Source of the DNA: Desulfovibrio sp. A2
Lineage (GTDB): Bacteria; Desulfobacterota; Desulfovibrionia; Desulfovibrionales; Desulfovibrionaceae
DNA length: 64,000 nucleotides
Direction: 5' to 3'
Assembly: GCF_000226255.1 (NCBI RefSeq)
Contig: NZ_AGFG01000008.1
Span: 26,616-90,615 of the forward strand
Made by a program: the position numbers and the translations under genes. Below, one piece after another: positions 27,401 to 35,652 of this stretch. Every line of letters begins with the position of its first letter. Within the stretch, counting starts at the first letter, position 1. The notes beneath the pieces were generated by a model. The model had not been told where the DNA came from and searched no databases. It saw nothing but the letters and a program-made list of their open reading frames with translations.

Positions 27401-27697
27401 ATCGGCGCGCGCCAGCACGTTGTGCACGTGGGGCACCCGCGAGTGCTGGCGGGTATCCACGATGACCAGGGCCTGCACGCTTTCGGGGTCGATGTCGCGC
27501 GCCTGCCGGAAATTGAACATGTAGGTGGCGCTTTCGATGAAGAAATTGCGCAGGGTGCGTTCCTGGCTGCCGGGAAACACCAGCACAGCGCCGGGGTACA
27601 GCTTGCCCGCCGCCACCATGGCGGCCAGGGCGTCGAAGTCTGCGTTGGCGTGGGCGGTGACCAGCACCGGCGCGGCTATCTTGAGGGGCTGCTGCAT
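24500..27697 (-). CDS. CBS-DHH-type tRNA nucleotidyltransferase / poly(A) polymerase family
   Basis: 1065 aa multidomain protein. The N-terminal DHH phosphoesterase part has HANADFDALAAM (residue ~15), DTRQHSR, WDHHPDTDED and GGGGHPYAASA of the DHHA1 domain near residue 285. Two CBS domains follow (VRDLMSSPVVGVDDD and MQRRVQTVTPDEDLY). The polymerase-beta-like head is AVGGFVRDILLGRPNLDLDVVVEGD near residue 540, with DFTINAQAVQ and RFEKRYDFRIG. This is the architecture of A-adding or CCA-adding tRNA enzymes in Aquifex and deltaproteobacteria. A ~55-residue Ala/Pro/Gly-rich insert interrupts the nucleotidyltransferase head after VVIFPAWESER. Whether it adds CC, A or CCA cannot be read from sequence. 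Confidence 0.9.
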   Translation of the reverse strand: MQQPLKIAAPVLVTAHANADFDALAAMVAAGKLYPGAVLVFPGSQERTLRNFFIESATYMFNFRQARDIDPESVQALVIVDTRQHSRVPHVHNVLARADVTVHLWDHHPDTDEDIPAAFSRVLPWGSTTAIIVAEIRERGLTLTRDEATMLGLGIFEDTGSFSFASTTEHDFAAAGWLKTQGMDLNAIAELIARDLTSEQVGILNALLESATTHDINGALVTIAEASMETYMGDFALLAHKMMDMENIKVLFALCRMGDRVQVVARSRLPEVDVAQVCVSLGGGGHPYAASASVKDKTLQQVRDELFALLFSAVNPQMRVRDLMSSPVVGVDDDRSIADAEETMTRYGLKAVPVFAAGTRRCVGYLEQQTAARAISHGLGHMGVIEYMQRRVQTVTPDEDLYKVMEIIVGLRQRLVPVVDRVAAPHLAGSYGIDRPAPAAVDDGDETGEVVGVITRTDLINTLVEEPARIPETLLPESRRERNIRSLLQERLPDTHFRLLELAGQLGDRLGVPVYAVGGFVRDILLGRPNLDLDVVVEGDGIAFARALADELGGRMRAHHKFKTAVVIFPAWESERTRGGKGPAERNGGDAQGAPSAPLSEHAPQTPPAGGAASDDSTAEAAHRAAARPEQRIDVATARLEYYEYPAALPTVELSSIKMDLYRRDFTINAQAVQINTAHFGRLVDFFGAQRDMKDKAIRVLHSLSFVEDPTRILRAIRFEKRYDFRIGAQTERLIKNALQLGMVDKLSGARLFHELKLIFDEKSPLPCIRRMEDFDILRLVHPLLKLNPAKMDVLTELERVLHWYRLLYLSPAPEPWVLYLLGLCGNGKYLDVAAVTDRLAFSRKVRQDFLTLRENVREAYNLLNLWMQRDGSMSGLNNLLSPIAPEGILYLMARAKTEDARKHISHYLTRLRGEAPDITGNDLLAMGIPAGPAYGRVLRRVLAAKLDGVARTRAAQLDLAHELLREETAREALALGGAGADGEDAEAACVAQGQAGAARGRSRPPEWRDMHNGRHAAGGIDGRNGGSGPDAPSVADVPDPTGGEDDADGPDNSASPARDGTTTK

Positions 27698-27735
27698 GCG
27701 TGGGTGTCCGTATGGCGGTGGCGCGCGGCGCGGTG

Positions 27736-28788
27736 TCAGGAGCGTGAGCGGGGGTGATGGGCGCGGTGCACCTGGCGCAGTCGGTCGGCCTGCACGTGGG
27801 TGTAGATTTCCGTGGCCGCGATGTCGGCGTGGCCCAGCAGCATCTGCACGGTGCGCAGGTCGGCCCCGCCGTCCAGCAGATGGGTGGCGAAGGAATGGCG
27901 GAAGGTGTGCGGCGAGATGTCCTTGCGGATGCCCGCCTCGGCCACGTGCCGCTTGACCACCTTCCACACCGCCTGGCGGGTAAGCCCCTTGCCCGAGCGG
28001 TTCAGGAACAGGGCGTCCTCCACCGGGCGGAAGGCGGGCCGCCAGTCGCGGATGTAGGCCGCCAGCAGTTTCGCGGCCGTGTCATGCACCGGCACGATAC
28101 GTTCCTTGGACCCCTTGCCGAACACGCGCACGAGGCCGGTCATGGGATCGAAATCCAAAGGGCGCAGCCCGCACAGTTCGGAGACGCGCAGGCCCGAAGC
28201 GTACAGCAATTCCAGCATGGTGCGGTCGCGAAAGCCCAGGCGGTCGGAAAGGTCCGGCCGGGCCAGCACGGCGGCCATTTCATCCCTGGTGAGCACGTCG
28301 GGCAGGGTGCGCGGCAGCTTGGGATTTTCCAGGTAGCGCAGCGGATCCGCCGTCAGTTGCCCCTCGGCCACGCCGTGGGCGAACAGCCCGCGCAGGGCCG
28401 AAAGGTGGCGGGACAAGGTGCGGCTGGTCAGGCCGCGCCGCCGCAGGTCCACGATGTACAGGAACAGGGTCTGTTCCGTGGCGGCTTCCAGCGCCATGCC
28501 GCCTTGCGCGAGAAATCCGGCGAAGTCGGCAAGGTCCGCCGCGTAGGCGGCCAGGGTGTTTTCCGCAAGGCCGCGCTCGATGAGCAGATATTCGAGGTAC
28601 CCGTCCATGAGCGGATGGGTGGCGCGGGGTGCGCCATCCGCCACGGGCCGCGCGGCCGGGGCGCGACCGGCCGGTTTGGCGGATTTGCCCGGCCTGCCCG
28701 GCTTGTCATGTTTGGCGGTCACGGACGGCCTTGCGCCGCGCCGGACGGGCGCGGTTTCGGCGGTGACGGGTGAACGGCGTGGGGGCAT
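27736..28788 (-). CDS. xerD: Site-specific tyrosine recombinase XerD/XerC
   Basis: 350 aa. The catalytic set is complete: Arg in ASGLRVSELCGLR, Lys in VFGKGSKERIVPV, HTFRHSFATHLL (HxxR), LLGHADI (His), and Tyr in TEIYTHVQADRLRQVH. The N-terminal SAM-like domain is DGYLEYLLIERGLAENTLAAY. It resolves chromosome dimers at dif with a partner Xer protein and FtsK (ftsK is at 42304). The first ~60 residues are Pro/Arg/Lys-rich and not conserved; the ATG at 28788 is the best available start but lacks a strong ribosome-binding site. First gene of the cluster running to lysA. Confidence 0.9.
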   Translation of the reverse strand: MPPRRSPVTAETAPVRRGARPSVTAKHDKPGRPGKSAKPAGRAPAARPVADGAPRATHPLMDGYLEYLLIERGLAENTLAAYAADLADFAGFLAQGGMALEAATEQTLFLYIVDLRRRGLTSRTLSRHLSALRGLFAHGVAEGQLTADPLRYLENPKLPRTLPDVLTRDEMAAVLARPDLSDRLGFRDRTMLELLYASGLRVSELCGLRPLDFDPMTGLVRVFGKGSKERIVPVHDTAAKLLAAYIRDWRPAFRPVEDALFLNRSGKGLTRQAVWKVVKRHVAEAGIRKDISPHTFRHSFATHLLDGGADLRTVQMLLGHADIAATEIYTHVQADRLRQVHRAHHPRSRS

Positions 28789-28946
28789 GGAACTCGGGGT
28801 GCGCGGCGCGGTTGTGTCCGGCCCCGGCGGCCGTGCGCGGCACGCGGGACGGACGGTATCCGATGCGGCATGGTACACGGGCGCCCATCATGCGGCAAGA
28901 GCGGGGGGAGAACGCGTGACACGGCAGGGTGGCGGCGCTGCATGCG

Positions 28947-28976
28947 AAACGGGGCGCGCCGCGTGGCACGCCCCGT
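28947..28976 (-). terminator. Possible terminator after the chemoreceptor gene
   Basis: Inverted repeat ACGGGGCG / CGCCCCGT around a GC-rich loop, followed on the minus strand by TTTCG. It lies between the receptor stop (29085) and the xerD start. Confidence 0.5.
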
Positions 28977-29084
28977 ACGGGTGACATATAAGGAAGAGAT
29001 GCGTGACGGGAGCCGCACGGATGCCCCATGCAGGGGGGCGTGCGTCTTTCCCCGGTCCCGTGGCGCAGGGCCGTCGTGTAGGGG

Positions 29085-30827
29085 CTATCCCAGCTTCACG
29101 TCGGCGGCCAGCAGGGCCACCGGGTTTCCCGCGTCGTCCTCCATGGGCAGCGACACGGTGATGCATGGGGCGCCCGAGGCCTGCGAGACGTAGCTTTCCG
29201 AGATGTACAGATCGCCGATGGCCAAGGCCCCGGTAAACCACGGGCGCGACGACCAGTCCTTGCCGCAGGCCTGCGCGTCGGCCGGGGTGGCCAGAGCGGC
29301 CGGGGCGATGTTGGCGATGATCTGCCGCCCCTTGGCGTCGGTCATGTACAGCAGTTCAAGGTACGGGGCGGCGGCGATGACCTCGCGCAGTCGCCGCTCG
29401 ATGCGCTCGCGCTGCATGGAGCGGATGTCCGGCGCGTCGGCCAGCCCGCGCATGAGGGTTTGCACAGTGCCCTCGCCGATGACGTGGAACACCCGGTTCA
29501 GGGTGCCCAACCGGGCCATCTGAGCGGAAAGCGTGGCGATGTCGTCGTTGGCGCGGTGCATGCCGTCAGCCGTTTCGCGCGAGATGGCGTCCACCTGGGT
29601 GGTGATGCGGTTGATCTCTTCGCAGGTGGCGGCCTGCTGCTCCGCAGCGGTGGCGATGTTGCGCACCCCGTCGGAGGTCGCCTCCACGATGTGCACGATT
29701 TCGTCCAGCGCCGTGCCGGAATCCTCGGCCAGTCGGGTGGCCTCGTCCACCACGCGGGCGGCCTCGTCCATGTCGGCCAGGGTCTTGCGGGTGCCGCTCT
29801 GGATGGCGGTGATGACCTCGCCCACTTCGCGGGTGGCCTGCATGGTCTTTTCCGCCAGTTTGCGCACCTCGTCGGCCACCACGGCAAAGCCGCGCCCGGC
29901 CTCGCCAGCGCGGGCCGCCTCGATGGCGGCGTTCAGCGCAAGCAGGTTGGTCTGGTCGGCGATGTCGGTGATGACGCCCATGACCTGTCCGATGGATTCG
30001 GCCCGGGTGCCCAGGTCGCCCATGACGCCGCGCAGACCGGTGGTGTGCCCGTGCACGGCGGCGATGGAAGCCACGGCCTTGCCCACCACGTCGCGCCCGG
30101 CCAGGGCCTTCTGGCGCGCGGTGTCGGCCTGGACGGCGGCGTCGCCCGCGTTGCGGGCCACGGCGGTGACCGTGGAGGTCATCTGCTCCATGGCCACGGC
30201 GGTGTCGCCAGCCAGCCGTCGCTGGTTGTCCGCCCCGGCGGATGCCCTGCCCGCCTCGGCCGCCAGGCGCGCGGCCGCCTCCTGCAACGAAGTGACGGCC
30301 CGGTCAAGGGTTCGGGCGGAGTTGCGCATGGCCTGCCGGTTGGATGCCTCCGCGCGGTCACGCACCTGCGCGGCCTTGTGCCCGGCGGCGTCGGCCGAAT
30401 GGGAACATGCGTCGGCCCGTGCGGTTTCCGCCACGCCGCGCTGGCGCGCGGCCTCCAGCAGCGTCACCAGGCGCGGCACATGGCGGTCCAGCAGGGCCGG
30501 TGCGTCATCATCGAAATTCGCGGCCGGGGACGCGGCGGCAACCCCGGTCTTTTTGGCGCCGAAAGACAGCCCGCCTGAAGCGGCCCGATCGGCCGCCCCG
30601 GAATCCGTTTCGTCCCCCGGCACCGAGGCGGCCAGCCGCGCGGCCTCACGCAGCGCCGCGTGCACGCGCCATGCGTCGTACAGGCAGGCCAGGGACGCCA
30701 AGGCCCCGGCAACCACGATTCCGTAAAGCGCCCAGTCCGCCGCTCCCAGCGCGAGCGCCATGCCCGCGCAGGCGAAAAGTGCCGCCAGCAGGCCCAATCC
30801 AGCCAAAGCCCGTGTCGCCGATGTCAT
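29085..30827 (-). CDS. Methyl-accepting chemotaxis protein with C-terminal Cache-like domain
   Basis: 580 aa from an ATG preceded by GGGGG. Two closely spaced transmembrane helices (about residues 8-28 and 32-52) leave almost no periplasmic domain. A cytoplasmic coiled region follows, then the MCP signalling hairpin with [27 protein letters not shown] spanning about residues 305-335. After it comes a ~130-residue C-terminal domain ([59 protein letters not shown]) resembling a PDC/Cache ligand-binding fold, placed in the cytoplasm. So sensing is probably intracellular. No CheR-tethering pentapeptide is seen. No che genes are adjacent. Confidence 0.88.
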   Translation of the reverse strand: MTSATRALAGLGLLAALFACAGMALALGAADWALYGIVVAGALASLACLYDAWRVHAALREAARLAASVPGDETDSGAADRAASGGLSFGAKKTGVAAASPAANFDDDAPALLDRHVPRLVTLLEAARQRGVAETARADACSHSADAAGHKAAQVRDRAEASNRQAMRNSARTLDRAVTSLQEAAARLAAEAGRASAGADNQRRLAGDTAVAMEQMTSTVTAVARNAGDAAVQADTARQKALAGRDVVGKAVASIAAVHGHTTGLRGVMGDLGTRAESIGQVMGVITDIADQTNLLALNAAIEAARAGEAGRGFAVVADEVRKLAEKTMQATREVGEVITAIQSGTRKTLADMDEAARVVDEATRLAEDSGTALDEIVHIVEATSDGVRNIATAAEQQAATCEEINRITTQVDAISRETADGMHRANDDIATLSAQMARLGTLNRVFHVIGEGTVQTLMRGLADAPDIRSMQRERIERRLREVIAAAPYLELLYMTDAKGRQIIANIAPAALATPADAQACGKDWSSRPWFTGALAIGDLYISESYVSQASGAPCITVSLPMEDDAGNPVALLAADVKLG

Positions 30828-31266
30828 GCGATCCCCCGCGTTGTCGTGAAGCCGTGTGTGGCGTCTGATGGAGCGTGTCGTTCGTTTTGTCGTTTTCGTT
30901 ATGCCCGATGACATTTTTGACAACAAAAACTCAAGAAGTAGGGTAGGGTAGGATGCCCCTGCATATCCGTACCCGGCAACGCTTCCCCTTTCCCCGTCCC
31001 TTGCCGGGACACGCACGGAACCACGCCGCAACGGAATTTCCGGGCCTCGGGCGAGTGGAGAGGAGGGGGCCACCACTGCCCAGCGCACCGCATGAGAGCG
31101 GGCAGGGCGGTGGTGTATGCGCGTGGCTATTGCAGGATGCATACCCGTGAGTGTGGCGCTGCACCGGAGGAGAGTCCCGCAGGGGCGAGGGGGGGAGGAG
31201 GATGGTGTCCGGGCGTTTGCTCCGTCTGCGCCGCCGGGCGGGCCGACCGTCAGGAGCCATTATCAT
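30828..31266. other. Divergent region between chemoreceptor and dapL
   Basis: No gene. Positions 30880-30940 are AT-rich (TTTTTGACAACAAAAAC) and probably hold the receptor promoter. A short TAGGG-type triple repeat occurs near 30938-30951. The rest is GC-rich with no feature I can name; the dapL promoter begins at 31267. Confidence 0.4.
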
Positions 31267-31296
31267 TTGACAGGCCGGGCGGGGGGCCTGTAGATT
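31267..31296 (+). promoter_or_regulatory. Probable dapL promoter
   Basis: -35 TTGACA at 31267-31272, 18-base spacer, -10 TAGATT at 31291-31296. The start would fall near 31303, giving a ~155-base leader before dapL that contains a terminator hairpin. Confidence 0.55.
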
Positions 31297-31349
31297 TCGC
31301 GCAACCGGACGAAACCGGGTACGCGCTACCCGGACTGGCTTTACAAGGA

Positions 31350-31378
31350 ACGGGCTTCTGGCAGAGCCCTCTTTTTTT
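31350..31378 (+). terminator. Terminator hairpin inside the dapL leader
   Basis: GGGCT / AGCCC with an 8-base loop followed by seven T. It lies about 50 bases after the probable transcription start and 80 bases before the dapL ATG. Upstream in the leader is a second hairpin, CCGGGTA / TACCCGG (31315-31333). This could be an attenuator for dapL or the end of a separate small RNA; the leader matches no riboswitch class that I know. Confidence 0.65.
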
Positions 31379-31457
31379 ACCGGCGCATGGGCGCGCCGCG
31401 CCGCATGGCGAAAGGCCGCGCCCTAGGGGATCGAAACCCGCAAGGAGAGGATTCGGA

Positions 31458-32627
31458 ATGGCTGATTTCAAACTCGCGGACCGGCTGGCGACCCTGCCCC
31501 CGTACCTGTTCGCGGGCATCGACAAGGTCAAGGCCGAAGTGGCCGCCCGTGGCGTGGACATCATCAGCCTCGGCATCGGCGACCCCGACATGCCGACGCC
31601 CGACTTCATCATCGACGCCATGAAGAAGGCCGTGGAACGCCCCGCCAACCACCAGTACCCCTCGTACGTGGGCATGCTGGAATTCCGGCAGGAAGTGGCC
31701 AACTGGTATGGTCGCCGCTTTGGCGTCAGCCTTGACCCCAAGACCGAGGTCATCGGGCTCATCGGGTCCAAGGAAGGCATCGCCCATTTTCCGCTGGCCT
31801 TCGTGAACCCCGGCGACCTCGTGCTGGTGTGCACCCCCAACTACCCGGTGTACCACATCGCCACCGGCTTCGTGGGCGGCGAGGTGCAGTTCATCCCCCT
31901 GGTGGAGGAAAACGACTACCTGCCCGACCTAGACGCCATCCCCGCCGCCACATGGGACCGGGCGAAGATGATCTTCGTCAACTACCCCAACAACCCCACG
32001 GCGGCCACGGCCCCGCGCGCGTTCTACGAAAAGCTCATAGGCATCTGCAAGAAGCACAACGTGATCATCGCGCACGACACGGCCTACACCGAGGTCTACT
32101 ACGACGAGAATGACAAGCCCATGAGCATTCTTGAAGTGGAAGGGGCCAAGGACGTGACCATCGAGTTCCACTCGCTGTCCAAGACCTACAACATGACCGG
32201 CTGGCGAGTGGGCATGGCCGTGGGCAACGCATCCCTGGTGGCGGGCCTTGGCAAGGTGAAGGAAAACGTGGACTCCGGCATCTTCCAGGCCGTGCAGGAA
32301 GCCTCCATCGTGGCCCTGCGCGACGGCGACGACTTCTGCCGCGAACTGCGCGCCATCTACCGCAAGCGCCGCGACGTGGTGGTGGCCGCCCTGCAGAAGG
32401 TGGGCATCGCCTGCCGCGTGCCCACCGCCGCGTTCTACATCTGGGCCAAGGTGCCCGCCGGGTACGGCTCGTCGGCCGAATTCGTCACCGCCGTGCTGGA
32501 AAAGACCGGCGTGGTGCTGACCCCCGGCAACGGCTTCGGCACGCCGGGCGAAGGCTACTTCCGCATTTCGCTCACCGTGGACACCGACCGCCTCGAGGAG
32601 GCCGTGTCACGCATCGCGAACCTGTAA
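31458..32627 (+). CDS. dapL: LL-diaminopimelate aminotransferase
   Basis: 389 aa fold-type I PLP aminotransferase making LL-DAP directly from tetrahydrodipicolinate, by-passing the acyl-intermediate dap genes. ADRLATLPPYLFAGIDKVK and LGIGDPDMPTPDFI at the start are typical of DapL. The PLP lysine is in HSLSKTYNMTGWRVGMAVG near residue 235; YPNNPTAA and HDTAYTEVYYDE line the cofactor site. AAGGAG lies upstream. folK overlaps its 3' end. Supplies DAP to peptidoglycan and, through LysA (17210), lysine. Confidence 0.95.
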   Translation: MADFKLADRLATLPPYLFAGIDKVKAEVAARGVDIISLGIGDPDMPTPDFIIDAMKKAVERPANHQYPSYVGMLEFRQEVANWYGRRFGVSLDPKTEVIGLIGSKEGIAHFPLAFVNPGDLVLVCTPNYPVYHIATGFVGGEVQFIPLVEENDYLPDLDAIPAATWDRAKMIFVNYPNNPTAATAPRAFYEKLIGICKKHNVIIAHDTAYTEVYYDENDKPMSILEVEGAKDVTIEFHSLSKTYNMTGWRVGMAVGNASLVAGLGKVKENVDSGIFQAVQEASIVALRDGDDFCRELRAIYRKRRDVVVAALQKVGIACRVPTAAFYIWAKVPAGYGSSAEFVTAVLEKTGVVLTPGNGFGTPGEGYFRISLTVDTDRLEEAVSRIANL

Positions 32628-33196
32628 TCGCCTACGTCTGCCTGGGGTCCAACCTGCCCCCCAAAAACGTCCGAAAGGGCGTGCCGGGGGGCGACCCCGC
32701 CGACAATCTCGTCCGGGCAGTGGCGGCGCTTGCCGCCCTGCCCGGCGTTGTCGTTGGCGCGTTGTCGTCCGTGTACCGCACCGAGCCGCAGGGCTACCGC
32801 GACCAGCCGTGGTTCATCAACCAGGTGGCGCGGCTGGAATGCGGGCCGGGCGTGACGCCGGAAGGGCTGCTGGAAGACCTGCTGGCCGTGGAGCGGGCCA
32901 TGGGCCGCCGCCGGGCGTATGCCCCGGAGGATGGCCCCGGAGGGGAGGGGGGCACCCCGGATGCGTCCCTGCGCTATGCCCCGCGCACCATCGACATCGA
33001 CCTGCTGCTGTTCGGCGATGCGGTGCGCGACACCCCGCGCCTGACGTTGCCGCATCCGCGCATGCGCGAACGGGCCTTCGTGCTGGTGCCGCTGCACGAA
33101 ATCGCCCCCGAACTCGCTTTCCCCGACGGGCAAAGTCTGATACACGCCCTGAAATCGCTGACGTTCACCCTGCACGAAGGGTGCATCGGCCAGTAG
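32609..33196 (+). CDS. folK: 2-amino-4-hydroxy-6-hydroxymethyldihydropteridine pyrophosphokinase, probable ACG start
   Basis: HPPK, first committed kinase of folate synthesis (pyrophosphoryl transfer to the pterin). Conserved: VIAYVCLGSNL at the N-terminus, VVVGALSSVYRTEP, DQPWFINQVARLE, RTIDIDLLLFGD, LPHPRMRERAFVLVPLHEIAPEL. The homology begins at about 32624, yet the frame has no ATG, GTG or TTG there. The first canonical codon is a GTG at 32681, after the conserved LGSNL block. In-frame ACG at 32609 lies 7 bases after GAGGAGG, inside the end of dapL, giving 195 aa. E. coli FolK is about 160 aa. The extra loop RRAYAPEDGPGGEGG sits in a variable catalytic loop. Confidence 0.8.
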   Translation, partial: THREPVIAYVCLGSNLPPKNVRKGVPGGDPADNLVRAVAALAALPGVVVGALSSVYRTEPQGYRDQPWFINQVARLECGPGVTPEGLLEDLLAVERAMGRRRAYAPEDGPGGEGGTPDASLRYAPRTIDIDLLLFGDAVRDTPRLTLPHPRMRERAFVLVPLHEIAPELAFPDGQSLIHALKSLTFTLHEGCIGQ

Positions 33197-33358
33197 CGCG
33201 GGGCAGACGAGGAGCTGCGCCCGAGTCGGACTTTCCCAGGCTGGCCCGCGTCTGGCCCATGTCGGCCAAGTATGGCCAGATGGGCGGACGCGCTCCGGCC
33301 GGTTCCGTCTCACACCATCAACACCTCAAGGGCCCCAAGGCCCCAAAGGGAGTCTGGC

Positions 33359-33655
33359 ATGCTCAAGTGGCTCGTGCTGATCGCGGCAGGCTATTTTCTC
33401 TACCGGCTCGTGACCAACGAGTCGCGCAAGAAGGGCAAGGACGACAAGAAGCAGAAGGAAGAAATGGTGGCCACCGGCGAAATGGTGCGCGACCCCGTGT
33501 GCGGCGCGTACATCGACGCCAACGGCGGCGTTACCGTGCGCGATGGCGAGAAGACCTACCGTTTTTGCAGCTACGAATGCCGCGACACCTTCCTGAAGCA
33601 GTTGCAGGGCGGCGGCCGGGAAATTCCCGCGCGCGAGGAAAAGGACGCCGACTAG
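33359..33655 (+). CDS. Membrane-anchored YHS/TRASH-like metal-binding protein
   Basis: 98 aa. An N-terminal transmembrane helix (LKWLVLIAAGYFLYRLV) is followed by a Lys-rich linker (ESRKKGKDDKKQKEE) and a YHS-type domain: MVRDPVCGAYID then KTYRFCSYECRDTFLKQL. Cys in DPVCG and the FCSYEC pair could bind a metal. Similar small proteins occur beside metal transporters or oxidoreductases; none is adjacent here. GGGAG lies seven bases before the ATG. Confidence 0.75.
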   Translation: MLKWLVLIAAGYFLYRLVTNESRKKGKDDKKQKEEMVATGEMVRDPVCGAYIDANGGVTVRDGEKTYRFCSYECRDTFLKQLQGGGREIPAREEKDAD

Positions 33656-33850
33656 CCGGGGCGTTTTGCCGGACGACTGCGCGGCCATGGTCGCCGGACG
33701 CTCGGCTTCAGCCTACGTGCCGTTTTCTTCCGCATATCCTTTCGTGACGCCGCCGCACCCCGGTGGGGCACGCCCGGCTCATGTCCGAGGGCACATTTCC
33801 GGGATTGCACCCGCAGCGGGCGGCGGCCTGACGCAGGAGGCATCGGTTCC

Positions 33851-34495
33851 ATGCAGTTTTTCCTGGATACGGCCAACATCGCCGAAATCCGCGCCGCCAG
33901 GGCCTGGGGGCTGCTGGACGGCGTGACCACCAATCCCACGCTGATGGCCCGTGAAGGCGGCGACTGGCGCGCGGTGATGCGCGACATCTGCCGCGAGGTG
34001 GAAGGCCCGGTGAGCCTCGAGGCCGTGGGCGAGACCGCCGACGAATTCATCGCCATGGGGCTCGACCTCATGCGCAACGGCCCCAACGTGGTGGTCAAGA
34101 TTCCCATGACCCCCGAGGGGCTGAAGGCCGTGCGGGTGCTGAAGTCCAAGGGCGTGGACACCAACGTGACCCTGATATTCTCGCCCATGCAGGCCCTGCT
34201 GGCCGCCAAGGCCGGTGCCTCGTTCGTCTCGCCTTTTGTCGGTCGCCTGGACGGGCTGTCGCAGGACGGCATGCAACTGGTGGCCGACATCATGGCCATC
34301 CTGCGCAATTATGCGATGGACGCGCGGGTCATCGTGGCCAGCGTGCGCCATCCGCGCCACGTGGCCGAGGCCGCCCTGATGGGAGCCCACGTCGCCACGG
34401 TGCCGTTCGCAGTGCTGCGCCAGATGTTCGACCACCCGCTGACCTCGGCGGGGCTCGAAACCTTCAACAAGGACTGGGCAGCGCTGAACGGGTAG
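33851..34495 (+). CDS. Transaldolase / fructose-6-phosphate aldolase family (small type)
   Basis: 214 aa, the length of the FSA/TalC subfamily of class I aldolases. MQFFLDTANIAEIRAA start; GVTTNPTLMAREG; Schiff-base lysine in NVVVKIPMTPEGLKAV near residue 83; NVTLIFSPMQALLAAKAGASFVSPFVGRLDG; VASVRHPRHVAEAALMGAHVATVP. It carries out transaldolase or fructose-6-phosphate aldolase chemistry in the pentose-phosphate pathway. AGGAGG is ten bases upstream. Monocistronic, with a terminator 62 bases after the stop. Confidence 0.92.
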   Translation: MQFFLDTANIAEIRAARAWGLLDGVTTNPTLMAREGGDWRAVMRDICREVEGPVSLEAVGETADEFIAMGLDLMRNGPNVVVKIPMTPEGLKAVRVLKSKGVDTNVTLIFSPMQALLAAKAGASFVSPFVGRLDGLSQDGMQLVADIMAILRNYAMDARVIVASVRHPRHVAEAALMGAHVATVPFAVLRQMFDHPLTSAGLETFNKDWAALNG

Positions 34496-34556
34496 CGCTT
34501 TGCCGTCGGCAGGTCTGGCTGGCCGAAAATCGGCCTCACGTGCCAATATTGGTCGT

Positions 34557-34591
34557 AAAACGGGCATCATCCCTGCGGATGGTGCCCGTTT
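34557..34591 (+). terminator. Rho-independent terminator after the transaldolase gene
   Basis: Long hairpin AAACGGGCATCATCC / GGATGGTGCCCGTTT with a CTGC loop (one mismatch), followed by CTTGTGT. Confidence 0.8.
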
Positions 34592-35652
34592 CTTGTGTCC
34601 CAAACCTAAAATCGTCCAGAATTCGCTTCTGCGGCGCGTACAGGGTGTGGATGGATTCATCCCCGCATTTTGAAAAAACGGGGCGCAAATCGGGCGGTTT
34701 CGAAGCGTGATTTGCTGAGGCTCTGCGCGAAAACGCACAGGCGCACGGAAAGCATCCATGGGTGGTGCTTGGGTAAGCGGGGCTACGGGGTGGGGAGAGG
34801 GAACAGGAGTCGGATTCTGTAAACGCTGCACCTCGGAAACGTGTCGACAACCGGCCGCGCCAATGCCGAGTTCACGGCAGGCAATGCGCGCGCAGGAGAC
34901 ACGGCCGGATGAATGAATGATCGACTATGTCGATTGATGTGACGGCCAAGGTCCGAAACGGCACGCCAAGCGTTGTTGCACGTACTGCGTCGGTGCACAG
35001 TGGCAGCGTGAGGGGTCAAGGGCACACGACGGATGGGTGGGGCCTTCATGGAGGGAAAAAGTCGCACAGCATGGCCCTTTCATTTTTCTTACATGTCTCA
35101 TAATGTAAATTATGTTAACTTTTAGAATTTGAATTGCTTTTTATCCTAATGTGTTCCGAATTCATAATTTTATGTGAAACAACCGGTGGCTTTCCGATCC
35201 ACTCTCCCCGAAATCACGCCTTTCGCTGTGTCCGTTTTGAGGGGGCGCAATCGTTTTCGCGAGGTTCTGGTCGGCTTTTGCCGTTAACGGGCCGCACGAA
35301 CGGGATGCTTCGAGTGCATGCGCACCGCAGATCGATCTTGATTGGCGATTGTCGACGTGTGCGTGCGGCGGTCTTGGTCGGTTGTGAGTGATGGCGACGC
35401 ACTGCCCTTGTCATGGTCACTCGCGTTCGCTTGGCAAGAGCGTGTGGCATGCCCAGCGCTGGTGGCGTGCCTGGCGGATATTTGATTGGCTCTGTCGATT
35501 TGCTAGCGGGAGATATCTGGGGTGACGATTAGTTTGGGCGCGCAGGAAAAGACCCATGGCACAAGCTGTCGCGCGGCATGGGTGTAGCTGGGAATGGCAC
35601 CAATCGGTGGTGCCGGTCGGTCAATGACGGGGAAAGATGGAATGGGGAGCGG
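34592..35652. other. Gene-empty 1.06-kb interval with AT-rich core
   Basis: No frame in this interval looks like a protein gene. Frames present are short, Arg/Ser-rich and lack ribosome-binding sites. Positions about 35070-35200 are strikingly AT-rich against GC-rich flanks (runs such as TAATGTAAATTATG and TTTTAGAATTTGAATTG) and could hold a promoter, a non-coding RNA start or a relic of transferred DNA. I see no terminator or RNA family. Confidence 0.5.

Noticed and set aside
24350..27757. Long plus-strand frames opposite the tRNA nucleotidyltransferase gene
   Set aside because: Shadow frames; the minus strand carries DHH, CBS and nucleotidyltransferase motifs throughout.
31140..31200. RNase P RNA fragment (GGAGGAGAGTCCCGC resembles GAGGAAAGTCC)
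   Set aside because: Only a short resemblance; no P4 partner strand or adequate length in the surrounding sequence.
31267..31457. Lysine riboswitch upstream of dapL
   Set aside because: The leader is too short and lacks the conserved lysine aptamer core; only a generic hairpin plus terminator is visible.
35134..35391. An 85-residue plus-strand frame in the gene desert
   Set aside because: No ribosome-binding site, abrupt composition change within the frame and no family resemblance.
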